Below the pieces are notes generated by a model, which searched no databases, was not told the origin of the DNA, and was given only the letters and a program-made list of their open reading frames with translations. This document shows, one piece after another, positions 1 through 11,049 of a DNA stretch of 64,000 nt; the stretch's first letter is position 1; every line of letters begins with the position of its first letter. The DNA is from Cryptomeria japonica (taxonomy: Eukaryota; Streptophyta; Pinopsida; Cupressales; Cupressaceae): NCBI RefSeq assembly GCF_030272615.1, contig NC_081412.1:696948083-697012082 (forward strand), read 5' to 3'. A program made the translations under genes and the position numbers.

Positions 1-285
1 CTCATCTAAAGTGTTAAGTTGTACAAAATCAAATTCCCACTCATGTGAGTCAGTCTCTGAATCACTTTCCAGCATTCGATTACTATACCATACTGGGATG
101 TCCTTGGAGTTAAATACTACAGGTGTGATTGGTTGATGTACCTTTGTAGTGATCGGTGTTGTAGGACGGTTGATGGGGATTAAAGGATCCAATATGGGGA
201 GTATCGGTAATATTGACTTGGTGGCTTCTGTTGGTACTACTGGTGCCATGGATGCTACTGCGGGTTCTGATATAGTTGTTGCTGC

Positions 286-762
286 TCATGCTGCTGCTGA
301 TGGGATTACGGGTTCGTTTGGTGGGATGAGTGGCATTGGTGATGGTTGTGTTGGGATTCTGAGCCTCGGTGGGGCAGTCATGATGGTGCTTGATGTCGCT
401 TTGATAATGAAAGGTGTCCTCTTTGCAATAGGTGGGCAAAATTGTTTGTTGGGTTTTCCTTTGAATTTTAGTTTAGGAAAGACCTCTTTTTCAAAGCCTA
501 GGCCTATATTACCTTTGGGCTTGAATTCTGGTAGCAGAGGTTCATGTCGTCCTTGTTTGCAATAGCCCAAAGTGCTCTGACCATCATATCCCATTCTTTG
601 CATAATGAGGAGGCCTTTGCCATACTGATCCGTAGGAAATTTAACTTGCAGTATATCAGTGGTGATGGGATCTTTATAGATCCAGCCCGCTAAGTCCTCA
701 TCTTGGGTTTCTTCTTCTTGACTCTTTCCAAGGATGAAAGGCATCAAAACACATGCTGGCAT
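286..762 (-). pseudogene. G-patch-like segment downstream of retroelement protease
   Basis: This stretch is in the same frame as the protease upstream and is separated from it by one TAG stop at 781-783, probably a former CAG codon. It contains a glycine-spaced run with YGKGLLIMQRMGYDGQ, STLGYCKQGRHEP and NIGLGF, which matches the glycine and aromatic spacing of G-patch RNA-binding motifs. G-patch domains next to the protease are known in betaretroviruses, and similar segments occur between PR and RT in plant Tat-type Gypsy polyproteins. The downstream part (1-285) is an acidic linker (ESDSETDSHEWEFD) leading towards RT. The G-patch assignment rests on motif spacing only. Confidence 0.6.
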
Positions 763-783
763 GTTTAGTGGTTGTTGGAGTAC

Positions 784-1409
784 CTACTGTGGTTTACCAT
801 GTGTTCGAGGAGAAGTGGGCATTTGTCCCACACAAAAGAGTTGACTAAAGTTGTATTCCCCAGGACCTTCCTCTGCTATCTTCATTTTAAGCTTTTCTTG
901 CTTGGGTATAGTGGTGTTCGAACTAGCAAGAGAGGCAGGACCTATGTATGATGTGGAGGAAATGGCTTCTCTATTATTAGGAACGGTAATCTCTGGTTGA
1001 TGGCTGATATTATGGCAATATGCAAAGGGATTTGCATCGCCCAGAATTGTGATCTCTACACCATTATGTGGGAACTTGATACATTGATGGTAGGTAGATG
1101 GAACGGCTTGCATGCCATGTATCCAAGGTCTTCCTAACAATAGATTGTAGGGCAGAGGGAGGTCCAGAACCTGACAAATGATGTGCTTCACCATGGGGCC
1201 CACTCGGATTGGTAGTAACACAGCTCCTTTGGATGAACGCTCTGCATCATCATAGGCTTTGATTGTGATCTTCTTGCGAGGATCCACTAATTCTACCGCA
1301 TATCCCAATGCTGTGACCAACTATAGTGTACAAATATTCAAGCCTGCTCCATTATTGATCAAGACTCACTTGATCCTATGCTAGTTGATAAAGCCTTCAA
1401 TGTGGAGTG
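784..1409 (-). pseudogene. Retropepsin-type aspartic protease of the left Tat element
   Basis: The active-site region reads LINNGAGLNICT just upstream of the long open part (about 1340-1375). The flap and C-terminal part follow: VGPMVKHIICQVLD, PYNLLLGRPWIHG and PSTYHQCIKFPHNG. LLGRPWIHG is the standard second hydrophobic-glycine motif of Gypsy proteases. The catalytic Asp codon GAT reads AAT here (Asp to Asn), and a stop follows NICTL, so the enzyme is inactive in this copy. In living relatives it would process the gag-pol polyprotein inside the virus-like particle. Confidence 0.75.
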
Positions 1410-1859
1410 AGGCATTATGAGGTTGCTGGAAGGAAGAGTTGTCACTTTCGGAAAAAGTGAGACAAGGTGATGACTTTAGACTTCCAACCATGGCTTGAAA
1501 TTGGTCTGTATTCAAATTTGCAGGGACTGACGCCTATTGGAGCGCTTGATCCAAGATAGTTTTATGAGAGGGCGATAGGCGTAATAGCTCTAAAATGGAT
1601 ATAAGCACAAGCGTTTTATCTAATTGTTCCACAAGATTGTACTGCTTTGGGATGGAGGTGGTGCCTTGTGGAGCTGCCTTTATGGTGACCTTACCACGAC
1701 AGGTAACAACATTGCAATTTGAGTTGGGATTTTTGAAGGTTATGGTTGCAACTTGTTCACTGGCATCATACAGATGATTTACAGTGTAATTATATGCAGC
1801 CTGCGTATAATCAGTGGTATCAGTGCCTCACCTGGAAGTGGAAGGACCCCTTTGATCTT

Positions 1860-3407
1860 GTGATGGAAGTGGATTTTTGAACATTAGATGATCATTATTT
1901 GTTGTTTTTGGATCATGTCCTTCAATTTCAATTTCTCCTCGATCAATAAGATCCTGAATGAGATCTTTCAATCGGTGACAATTACTTGTCTTGTGTCCTC
2001 TTCCTTGATGGAATTCATAGTGTTCAGTGTCTCTCCACCATGTCGGTTTGACCTAAGGCTCATAGTTTGATAGTTTAGGTAGAGTGACCAAATTTTGAGA
2101 AATGAGTTGTCGCAATACTGTTTCAATGGGTTCCCCTAAGGGAGTGTATGTGCATTTCTGTTTTTGCTGACGAGGTCTAGGTTCATCATGAGATGTGATG
2201 CGACCTTGATTGGCAGGAACATTTGTGTTATTTTGGGGTGGAGGATTCTGTCCTGCAAATCGAACCACAAGTTGTGCGTTTTGGATAGTTCAGGCATCCA
2301 CAACCCCATCGTTGACGATATTCTTGTTTTTATTCCAAAAGTTTGGTTTATCGCTATTGAAGCGTGGGCGAGGACCATCTTTTGGTTCATTAAATATTTT
2401 GATGAGTCCTTCTTGATGAGTGCCCGTTCACATTTTAAACCCTTGGTGATCATATCATTAAAAGAGTCTGTGTCTTTGACATCCAGGTGAAATTCCATTT
2501 CTTTGTTTAAGTTGGAAATTAATATTTCCACTAGTTCTTGTTCAGGTAACTGAAGAGAACGTCTGCTAGACATTTGACGCCATCGTTGCAGGAATACTGA
2601 GAATTGTTCACCTGGTTTTTGTTTGGTGTTGCATAGATCAGCCATGGTAATGTCGCGTTCAATGTTATGAGAGTAATGAGCGAGGAATTTTTGGATAAGT
2701 TCCTCAAATGTTCTAATGCCACCTAGTAGTCGGGAAAACCATGATGTGGTTGTTCCTCCCAAGCTTTGGGGAAAAAGGCGCATTAGGTAGGTGTCTTCAT
2801 ATGCTACTTCAAGACAAGTGGAATGAAATTCTCTGACATGATCACGAGGATCTCCCTTTCCCCTATATTTTTCAAATTTGGGTGTTTCAAATCCTCTTGG
2901 AAAGGGTGGCATATAAAGATTTCTATCAAAAGGATAGGGACAGATGTCATTGAGTGAAAATTGGTTAGTTTTGACACCACTATGAAGTTGTTGGACAAGA
3001 TTCTCGACTTGTTGCCGCAACATCTCCATTTCATTTGGAGGAGGAGGTGGTGGGTTACCTCAAGGAATGTTATATCTGATGGGATCTCTACCTCTTTCCT
3101 CTTCATGGCGACTTTGTCTTTCTGATGCTTGTCTTATTTGGGCAAGATCAAAGTCTGAGGGGAGTTTGGCTCCTTCTTGAGTGAGTTTTAAGAAGTGAGC
3201 ATCCGCATTGCTCTTGAGTATTTCGTCAATCAGTCTGTTAAAGAGAGGGTTATGCTGAGCCCTTTCTATTGTTGTAGGAGTGGGAGTACTTGGGTTTTTG
3301 TCATTCGCATTTCCTCCAAGTGCTTCTTGGAATTCATTGAGATTTTCCTCTTCTTCTTCTTCTATTTCTATTTCTCGTTGCCGTGACTGCGATTGGGTTT
3401 GAGCCAT
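1860..3407 (-). pseudogene. gag of the left Tat element (degenerate)
   Basis: The likely start is the Met at 3407 (MAQTQSQSRQRE), followed by a Glu-rich stretch. The retrotransposon gag core follows, with FEKYRGKGDPRDHVREFHS, TTTSWFSRL, FLAHYSHN and EQELVEILISNL. One in-frame TGA (3060-3062) interrupts it. The frame shifts near 2136-2260, and the end resumes with YTPLGEPIETVLRQL. A zinc-knuckle-like element, YEFHQGRGHKTSNCHRLKD, appears around 1950-2030. The Tat-type knuckle is C-x2-H-x4-H-x4-C, and its first Cys is Tyr here. The protein would form the capsid and bind the genomic RNA. Confidence 0.8.
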
Positions 3408-6047
3408 TTTGTTTATGAGTCTTTGTTGAAATTGCATGAAAATGATGATGAGTTTTTGATGAAATGAGAAATTGATGATTGGTGGATTGTGTGGTATGTG
3501 GATTTTTAACACTTTTAAGGTAGATGTAACCGAAATTCCTTCTTTGAATTGCTTGTTTGTTTTTGATAAGGTTGGATGTGATAAGGTGTAGAGAAATTTG
3601 AGATGTGTTACAGATTTAACTACCTAGTAATGAGAGGATTCACTCATGAACTAGTTTTAACCTGCGTAGATGTGTCTCTTAGGATGAGCTTATCCTAGAT
3701 GTAGAAACAATCTAAAAGTGATGTGAAGTGTTTGATTTCAAGCAATATCTAAAAGAGAACTTGGGACAAGAACCTCTTAATGTTTTGAGAGTTGGAACGG
3801 ACTGATGATGAAGTGATGATGTATGAATAAGATGATGGATGAAATGTTTTTCAACTTCAATAAAAACTTTGTGTCACAAATGGGACAAACTCTACTTCTT
3901 CCCTTTCAGGTGTTGATGGTATTTCTCGAGCTGTGTTGTAGGTGATACAGACGTTTGGGAAGAAGTTTGGATTAATCTTTCCTGCTTGATTTTTGTGATA
4001 ACTCAGAGCTCTAAATTGCATAAAAGCTTTACGGTTCAATGATTCTGAATCAAATTCGTTTGTTTTACCTTGAAGGTATAGATGCATGCGATGTAGAAAG
4101 ACTCTATGGGAGACAAAGATTTGTCGATTGATATAGAAGAATTTCCTCCTTTTGATCAAAGCCTTTGAGCTCAATGGTCTTCTTTTCAAGTTGATATTCT
4201 GATGATGCTTCTTCTTTCGCAAGATATGAAGAATGGTCATAAAGTTTGATTCTTAGTTGTTTGTACTTTGTTTTTTTGATGTGTTTGGTTTGTTTTTGGT
4301 AAGATGTTGGATGAATACTTTGTTTTTGGGGATTGATTTTCTGATTTGATGTTTCTTTGACAAGAAAACAAAGCAAGCACACAAACACCAAAATGTTGCC
4401 TAAAAGGCACAAATGAGTATGGGTCTAAATCAACCCAATCCTTGGACTTGTATATGACCCTTCCTTTAGATGTATTTTAAGGTGTATTTCCAAAGCTTGA
4501 AGTCGGCTCAATATTCACTTGGTCTTTAAAACAAACACACTTCAAACGCTTTTTATCCCTAAGGTCAAATGGCCAGTTGTGATAAATTTAGCCCACATCT
4601 TGATATTTCTTCGACTTTGGTACTACATACCTTATGAATCCTACCGTGGCAGGTAAGGATGTGATATACTAAGTCTTGGATGAGCATAACAAATAGATGA
4701 TCCCTATGATGGGGGAGTCACCACTTTTATCAAGCCACAAGTGACTTTTCAAAAAGCTATGTTTCTACTCAAGGAAATATGTATGGTGAGTATCTTGGGA
4801 GCAAAACCATCTATGCTCTTGCACTAAATTATATCGCAAATATCCTCAATCAATAGAACAGGTGGGCTACTACTAAAAGGTGTTTAGTTATGTTCGATGT
4901 TTTTGGACATAAGTTCATTCTGCAGTGACTCACTTAAGAGCCTTGTAACTGGTGGTGGGGCCCATTTGTCCTTTCGGCCAGTTACACTGTAGGAACAGCT
5001 ATACCCAAGGCTACAGCTTTTGCTCTCACCTGATTTCTATAGCGGCTCGAAGGATTTACCGCTCGATGTCGTTCCCAAGAGTATCGATCCCTTGGCAGGC
5101 CTCTCTTAAAAAGATAAAATTTTGAGTGTTACTAACACTTTTCTCTTGCACCTAGGACCACGAGAGCCAAGGGAGAGGATAGTGTGTGTTAGAGGTAGGA
5201 CCACTCGACTGACCTTTGTGCACAAGCATGCCAAACACGTAAAACACTTGTTCTTTTTAATCCATCATTTCAAAATGTGGTCTAACTATTTGGAGATGTT
5301 GCTCCAACAGCCATGGTGTTCTGTTTAACTTTCAAAGGCAATGTGTTTTGTAATCTAGAATTCAAAAATCCTGGTCAACTTAATGAAAAACACGTTTGCT
5401 TGAAGTAAAATTTGTTTTGCAAAAATATAAACAAGTGGATTGTTCTTTTTATTTGCCCAAAATTGAAGTGTGGCTTGTGATTTTTAAGTTTGATGCAAGG
5501 AAAGCAAATTTGTTTGTTGATTTTAAGCACCAAAAGACAATTTATCCTAACTAGAAAGCAATACAATTTTGTGTTTGTCAAGTTTTTAAGCACCAAAAGA
5601 CAAGTTTGTGAATTTTATGGTGAGTTTTTAACCTGCACAAACAAAAACGTGTTAGTAAAATCGATGTTCAAGGGGGGCTTCCACAGGCCTAAGAATTTCC
5701 ATTTTTGTGGTTACAAGGCGATTTGGACGACACTCTGTTACAATAGCGCTAGTCTGTGTTTAAGCAGAGGCGCTACTTAACACAAAAGCGCTTAAAGAAG
5801 GGGAGAGACAGAGAGGCCAAAGTGCTAGAAGTTTGTCAATAGCGCTAGAAGAACTACCAAAGTGCTAAAACAGTTGCAAAAGCGCTGAAATTTTGTCAAT
5901 ACCGCTATTGTAAGAACAATAGCACTAAATGCATAAATGACGGTAGCGCTGGAACGTGTTCAGTAGCGCCAAAGCGCAACTTGTGTGACAATTTCAACAA
6001 TCAAACATGTTAATTAAAAAAAAATGATATGTTTTTGGTGCTTGGAT
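3408..6047 (-). other. Long untranslated leader of the left Tat element
   Basis: About 2.6 kb between the PBS and the gag start has no convincing ORF. It holds AT-rich sequence and, close to the PBS, a 20-bp-phased array of AGCGCT-like palindromes (listed separately). Long leaders are usual in Tat and Ogre elements and carry packaging and dimerisation signals, but no specific signal can be assigned here. Confidence 0.6.
5744..5969. repeat. 20-bp-period degenerate repeat centred on AGCGCT
   Basis: Hexamers AGCGCT, AGTGCT, ACCGCT and AGCACT start at 5821, 5841, 5861, 5881, 5901 and 5921, exactly 20 bp apart. Looser flanking copies start at 5744, 5769, 5787, 5945 and 5964. Each hexamer is followed by an A-rich spacer. 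The array lies about 80-300 nt inside the element from its PBS. Confidence 0.85.
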
Positions 6048-6064
6048 TCACGTCGGGTTCACCA
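6048..6064 (-). other. Primer-binding site of the left Tat element
   Basis: The minus strand reads TGGTGAACCCGACGTGA, two bases inside the LTR end. The same 17-mer follows the 5' LTR of the Gypsy element at 13237. A TGG start complementary to a tRNA CCA end is the normal form of a PBS. I cannot assign the primer tRNA with certainty. Confidence 0.85.
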
Positions 6065-6066
6065 AA

Positions 6067-7459
6067 TGATGCCTTCCTAAATGGACAAGGTTAGCAAATG
6101 ACAAACAACACACAAAAACCAAAAGATTGTTAGTGTTAGTCAATCAAAAACTAATCTAAAAAGGCATACCAAGAGAGACACTAAAAACATGCAAGCATAT
6201 TTAACTATCAAAGCAAACATGATGAGGCATCTCCAAATACCTCCTAACATGCTCTTAGTTTCTTTCTCCCTTGTTCCTCTCCTCTCCAAGTTCCAAAATA
6301 GTGTAGCTCTCAGCAGCTTTTTGCACTATGGATGCTTATGGAGGATTGAGATTGTAGTATTGTGCTTCAAATGTGAAATGAAAAGCTAATACTATGCTTA
6401 TTGATGCTAAAATGATATATTTTAACCAAAATAACAAGATGTTAGATTGCCTATGCTAAAATGCTCTCTTAAAATGCCTATAGCTTAAATGCATACAAGT
6501 TTTCAGGATCTGGATTATGAAGAAATGGGCTCTATTTATAGGAAAAATGGAGCAATGGATGGTTGAGATTGAGCAATCTCAACAAGGGTCAGGATTGAAT
6601 GATTTCAAATCCATGTGAGGGCTTTCAACCCAATCCCAGGATGACAAGTGTCAATGTGAGATAGGTTGAGAGGAGAGGGAATAAGCATTAAATGCTTGAT
6701 ATAACCTTGAGATTTAGAGTCAAGGTTGGTTGAATGAATAAACTCTTTATTCAAAGAATAAAGCTTTTATCCAATGGATAAACTCTTGTGCAAATGTGAA
6801 ATGGATGAATATGGTCAAAACAATAAATGTTTGGGGGGACAAGTTTGAAATAACCATAAATGGTTATGTAAGAGCCATAAATGGTCATGTAAGAGCCATT
6901 AGTGGTCTTGGAAGACTTTGGGGGTTAATTTGTTGAACACACAAAGCATTAGATGCTTTTCAAAGACTTTTGAAGTCTTTGAGAAGTGACTCCATTTTGC
7001 TTAGGAATGTGACAATATTTAGGGGACGGATTAGGGTAATTAGGAAGGGGTTAGAAGAATCTAGAAGGGGATTAGATTTTGCAAGTGGATTTGGTGGGTG
7101 AGGGAAAATAGGATTTTATTTAAAATAAAAATTCATTTATTTCAATAAATGTGTGCAAGTTGCATTTGTAGGAAAATGCAAGTGGGGGGGGATAATGATT
7201 TAAATAAATGTTTTATTTAATTTATTTAAAAGAGGAAAAGGGGAATTTAATTAAATAAATAGATTTTATTTATTTAATTGATTTGAATTTGATTTAATGA
7301 ATTAATTAAGATAAATTGAATAATTTATTTAATTAATAGAAGAATGTTTGGGGATGAATTAATTAAATATTAATTTAATTAATTGGTGGTTAGTGGATTT
7401 TTAATCAAATAAATAGCGAATATTTATTTAATTAAGTTGGACAAATTTGTGTGACTATA
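6067..7459 (-). repeat. 5' LTR of the left Tat element
   Basis: The plus strand runs from TGATGCCTTCC to GTGACTATA; the expected terminal CA is changed to TA. It is related along its length to 57906-59377, with shared blocks such as CTTGTTCCTCTCCTCTCCAA, TTTTTGCACTATGGATGC and ATGGAGCAATGGATGGTTGA, and a TTAATTAA-rich end. A TATA box on the minus strand (TATAAATAG, 6532-6540) gives the promoter. Sequence right of 7459 is chromovirus RT, which fixes the insertion point. Confidence 0.85.
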
Positions 7460-8450
7460 GTACCTAATCCCTAGGATTGATAAGTTAATAAATAAATTCC
7501 ATGGAGTAATCTATTTCTAAAAAATAGTCCTTGAATTGGTTCACCATCAAACCCATATCTGAGAGAAGGATATATAAGACAACTTTAGATGCAACTATAT
7601 GCACTATGAATATTTATCATTTTATTTTGCTTGAAAAATGTGCCTACAACATTCTACTCTTGTATGGATAGTAAAATATTTGAGGAAATTTGTCCACATT
7701 TTCTTTGATGACATTCTCATTTATAGCGAGACATTGGAAGTTCACCTAAGGTACATATATAAAGTGTTTGGGTTTTTGGATTCCTAGATTGTTTTTTATA
7801 AAGAGTCTAAATATGGAGTTTCTATGGCATAAATTATATATTTAGAGCACATCATCAGTCTAAGGGATTGCAAGTAGACTGGGAAAAGATCAAGGTGGTT
7901 GTGGGTTGTGTCTTTGCCTCTACCCCTTGGCCTATAGAGTTACTACAAAATATTTTATAAAGGTTTATCATAGCTAACCACTCCCTTAACCAACCTAACA
8001 GAGGAAGGAGCCTTCAAGTGGATGAAAGTGAAACAATAGAATTTTGACAAGCTAAAGGTGGTAATGAGGTCATGTCCTCTATTAGCTATTACTAAATTGT
8101 TTCTTCCATTTATTTTGGAATTTAATTTTTTGGAGAGGGAATCAAAGTCACACTCATGCAAAAGCACCCCATTTCCTTTCAAAGTTATAAATCCAAGTAA
8201 GGAAAAAGGAGATTCTCAATCTATGATAAGGATATTTTGGCCCTCATGCAAATATTATCAAATTTCAAGATCAAGATGGACCATGAAATATTGAAATATT
8301 TCCTCAACCAAAAATATTTGAATGAGAAACAACAAAAAATGGTAAACTAAACTTCAAGCATTTGATTTTTATCTCAAGTATGTGAAGGGAAAAATAAATA
8401 GTGTTGTTAATTCTTTATCTATGAGAGCAACTTTGAACTTAATGTCTGAC
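7460..8450 (+). pseudogene. Chromovirus (Ty3/Gypsy) reverse transcriptase-RNase H remnant
   Basis: Conceptual reading across stops and frameshifts gives the RT fingers and palm in order: a PRIDKLINKFHG segment (about 7470-7505), HYEYLSFYFA, then the catalytic FFDDILIYS at 7701-7727 followed by ETLEVHLR. Further on are an EHIIS-like segment, YLGHIIS in the family. An RNase H end follows with LKYFLNQKYLNEKQQKM and YLKYVKGKINSVVNSLSMR (about 8285-8430), matching the family form of a LKYFL...LNERQQ...KVNVVADALSRR type. The 5' part is cut off at 7460 by the Tat LTR insertion. The integrase core expected downstream is not recognisable. Confidence 0.8.
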
Positions 8451-8880
8451 ATCTCTGCAAATTGGAAGACTAATGTGACACATAATACACAAAGATTACA
8501 TTAAATATTGGCATTCTAGAAGTGAAATAATAGATTAAAAGTACTTAATATCCAATGACCTCATTCTCTAAAGGATAATATTATAGGAATCTAAGATTAA
8601 GATAATTTTTTTTAGGGTAATCCATTACTTGTTTGTGAGCCACTAGTAGTATTTTAAAACTTAGAAGAAAATCAAAGATAGTTGCACTTGGAAGGGACTC
8701 CAAGGTGACATCCTCTAATAGGTCAAGGATTTTTTTATTTGCAAATGAAACAAAATAAAGTACTCATTTCCAATAAGATTTTTTCATAACTTGCCAATTA
8801 TTAAGAAAAATGGGTGAGTGCCTCAAGGAATTCATTGTAGGAATCCTCAAGGTCCAAGTCACAGAGACCAAAAAAAGGAA

Positions 8881-9021
8881 ATTCAAGAGAAAAAACCATA
8901 ACCAAGTACTTGATTAGATGGAATAATATTATTACTAATGATGCAACATGGGAAGGCCCACACTTTCTTGAATATCCAAGCTTTGAATTGCTCGAGGGAA
9001 AAATAAATTGGTTAGGTTAGA
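8881..9021 (+). pseudogene. Chromodomain remnant of the chromovirus integrase
   Basis: The reading TKYLIRWNNIITNDATWEG followed by FLEYPSFELLEGKI (about 8901-9003) has the chromodomain pattern YLVKWKG...ATWE. In chromoviruses this domain sits at the integrase C-terminus and directs insertion to heterochromatin. The RNase H end lies only about 450 bp upstream, so most of the integrase has been deleted. Confidence 0.75.
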
Positions 9022-10589
9022 CTTGTCATGTCCCCTTTTCATGTAACTCATGTCATGGATTGAAATGCACATTTATTGGCTTTGAAACTTTCCTTGATAT
9101 CACTTTTCATGTAGATCCATCCCCATTATCTTCCAAGTGTTGGTCTAAGTCCCCTAAAGGTCAAAGTATGAAAGCATAGTAAATCTCATGAGTTTGTGTA
9201 AGAAAATACAGTGACAAAGTTAACGTTCCCAAAATGACTCCCTCTCAATTTTACTTCTCTCACTATCCCCATCAAGATATTTAACCTTCCCCTACCACAC
9301 CTCCCAACCATTACTTTCTTTCACTAATCTCTTCATTGGAACTTTAGAGTTGTACATGCCATCATCCCTTTTGCCAACCCCTACCTTCAAACCGCATTCC
9401 TGTCATTTTTTATTACCCCTCTCCACCTACCACCCTTGGCATTATGAATACCACTAATGGATAAAATGTCAATGTGGCTTCATGTGGGATTCCAAATGGC
9501 ATTGAAATTCATCCCACTGTACTTGAAATTGAACTACCTAGGTCCATCTAGTAGGACATGCTAAAAGGGAACCAACAAGCACCATTAATGTAGTAGTTCA
9601 TTTCCATACTTGGAGAATTGCATATTGCAAAGGACCCTCATCCACACCTTCCAAGACTATTTTTACATAGGATGATGCCATTGTCAACTTGATGCAAAGC
9701 AAAATATATTAAATGGTTATGTGGAGCCATTACCATGTACTAGACCAATGATGAGACCACTATGTTGGTTTAGTGATCTTTCTAGTCATCTAAATATTGT
9801 AAAGATAGATGGAAGTGGGCATCTTCAAACAAACCAACACAAATCCAAACTAGAAATTACTATGAGCACTTGTTGTTTAAGCATCCAAATCTAAGGACAA
9901 AATACTAGAAAACTATGAAGGTTGAGGGATGAAAAGACCATAAGTATCACATTAGAGGATGAAACTCCTTTGATTGAAGTAGTGGTCCCACATAAACTCA
10001 CGTTCAAACTTTAATCATGGTTAAAATCATCAATACAAAGTTTAGATGACACATAGTTTTCATGGGTGTAAGATTTCATGTTTTAGTTTATCCTATCTAT
10101 TTAAGCTAGATTTATGTAGTGTTGTATAGTCTTGTTTAATGTAATAGTTGACATATAATCTAGGTTATCTAAAAAATGTTGTATTTTGAATTTGATGTCA
10201 TTGTTGGGTACTCGCGAGTTGACATAATTATAATTATTGAGTAACTTCATTTATATGGCTGATTTATTCCATCCTTTCCTCTTGGAACTAGTTTGTTCGT
10301 ATCTTCAACTCCCAATGCGTAACAACTTTTTGACATGAGTCAAGCTACATGTTCGAACTTTGAACTTCAACATCGGCTTGACATATGTTGGGTAATAACT
10401 CCAATCCTCAATTTCTTAGACATGAATCAAGTCGCTAGTCAAATCTCTAATTTAGATGTTGTGGTATACTCATTAGTAGAATTGCCAGACTCATCTAGCT
10501 CTTGCAACTAGACCCTAAACAACCTTGAATGCATGATTAATCCTCATCCCAATGAAAAATAATTGGCATGCATAAATTTTTTTTAAAAA
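9022..10589. other. No gene recognised; possible chromovirus 3' LTR and flank
   Basis: No ORF or domain is convincing here. TGTCATGTCCCC at 9024, just after the chromodomain, could start the chromovirus 3' LTR, but I find no polypurine tract or partner LTR to confirm it. The rest is unassigned AT-rich sequence. Confidence 0.4.
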
Positions 10590-11049
10590 ATTAAATCCTC
10601 GTCGAAATTCTGATATCCTCCTAAATTTGCACCAATGACCAAACCATCGGACAAACAACATCGTTGTCAGTGCATAGTTCCAGAGAGGTGTTGGAATTCT
10701 AACATCAATCAACGAAGCATCCGACAAGGATGCTTTATGTCTGATGACACTCTCATGTCAAACATTTGTCGTAATTCCAATATGTTCAATGACACTCTCA
10801 TGTTGGATGTTCATTGTAATTCCGATGTCCATCTAACGAGGAAGCTCTATGGCCGACAACATTCTCTCACCAGATGAGCAGTCATGGCCGTCGTCACAAG
10901 AGTCTAGGGTGTCAGAATTCTGACACTAGCAGGAACCATCAGAATGTCTGACTACAAGTTTTTGATGACTTTGTTTGTCGGCAATCTGACAAAAAATAGG
11001 CAAGATTCCAACGATCGGCCGTCGGAAATGAGCCCCAAATGCACTAGTG
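10590..11049. mobile_element. CACTA-type (En/Spm) transposon right terminus with subterminal repeats
   Basis: The element ends at 11049. Its reverse complement begins CACTAGTGCATTTGGGGC, which shares CACTAGTRCATTTG with the terminus at 47571. Inside are many copies of a GTCRGAATTCYGA-like motif, including the 16-bp palindrome TGTCAGAATTCTGACA (10910-10925), which recurs exactly at 47631. Dense subterminal repeats are a hallmark of plant CACTA elements. The outer gag begins at 11050, so the transposon interrupts it. The left terminus and transposase are not seen. Confidence 0.7.

Larger units (their letters stand above)
1..7459 (-). mobile_element. Ty3/Gypsy Tat-lineage retrotransposon, 5' half (runs off left edge)
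   Basis: Read on the minus strand, the order is 5' LTR (7459-6067), primer-binding site, a 2.6-kb leader, gag, aspartic protease, and a G-patch-like segment. The window then ends before RT. This order, the gag type and the protease motif LINNGAGLNICT (family form IDNGAGLNICT) fit the Tat/Ogre group of plant Gypsy elements. The coding part carries several in-frame stops and at least one frameshift, so this copy is dead. Its 5' LTR abuts chromovirus RT sequence at 7460, so it landed inside that older element. The 3' half and the matching target duplication lie outside the window. Confidence 0.85.

Noticed and set aside
149-565. Plus-strand ORF of 138 codons rich in Gly, Ala and Met
   Set aside because: It is the reverse-strand shadow of the minus-strand protease and G-patch region.
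5744-5969. CRISPR-like array
   Set aside because: The 20-bp phase has no constant repeat with unique spacers, and it lies in a plant retrotransposon leader.
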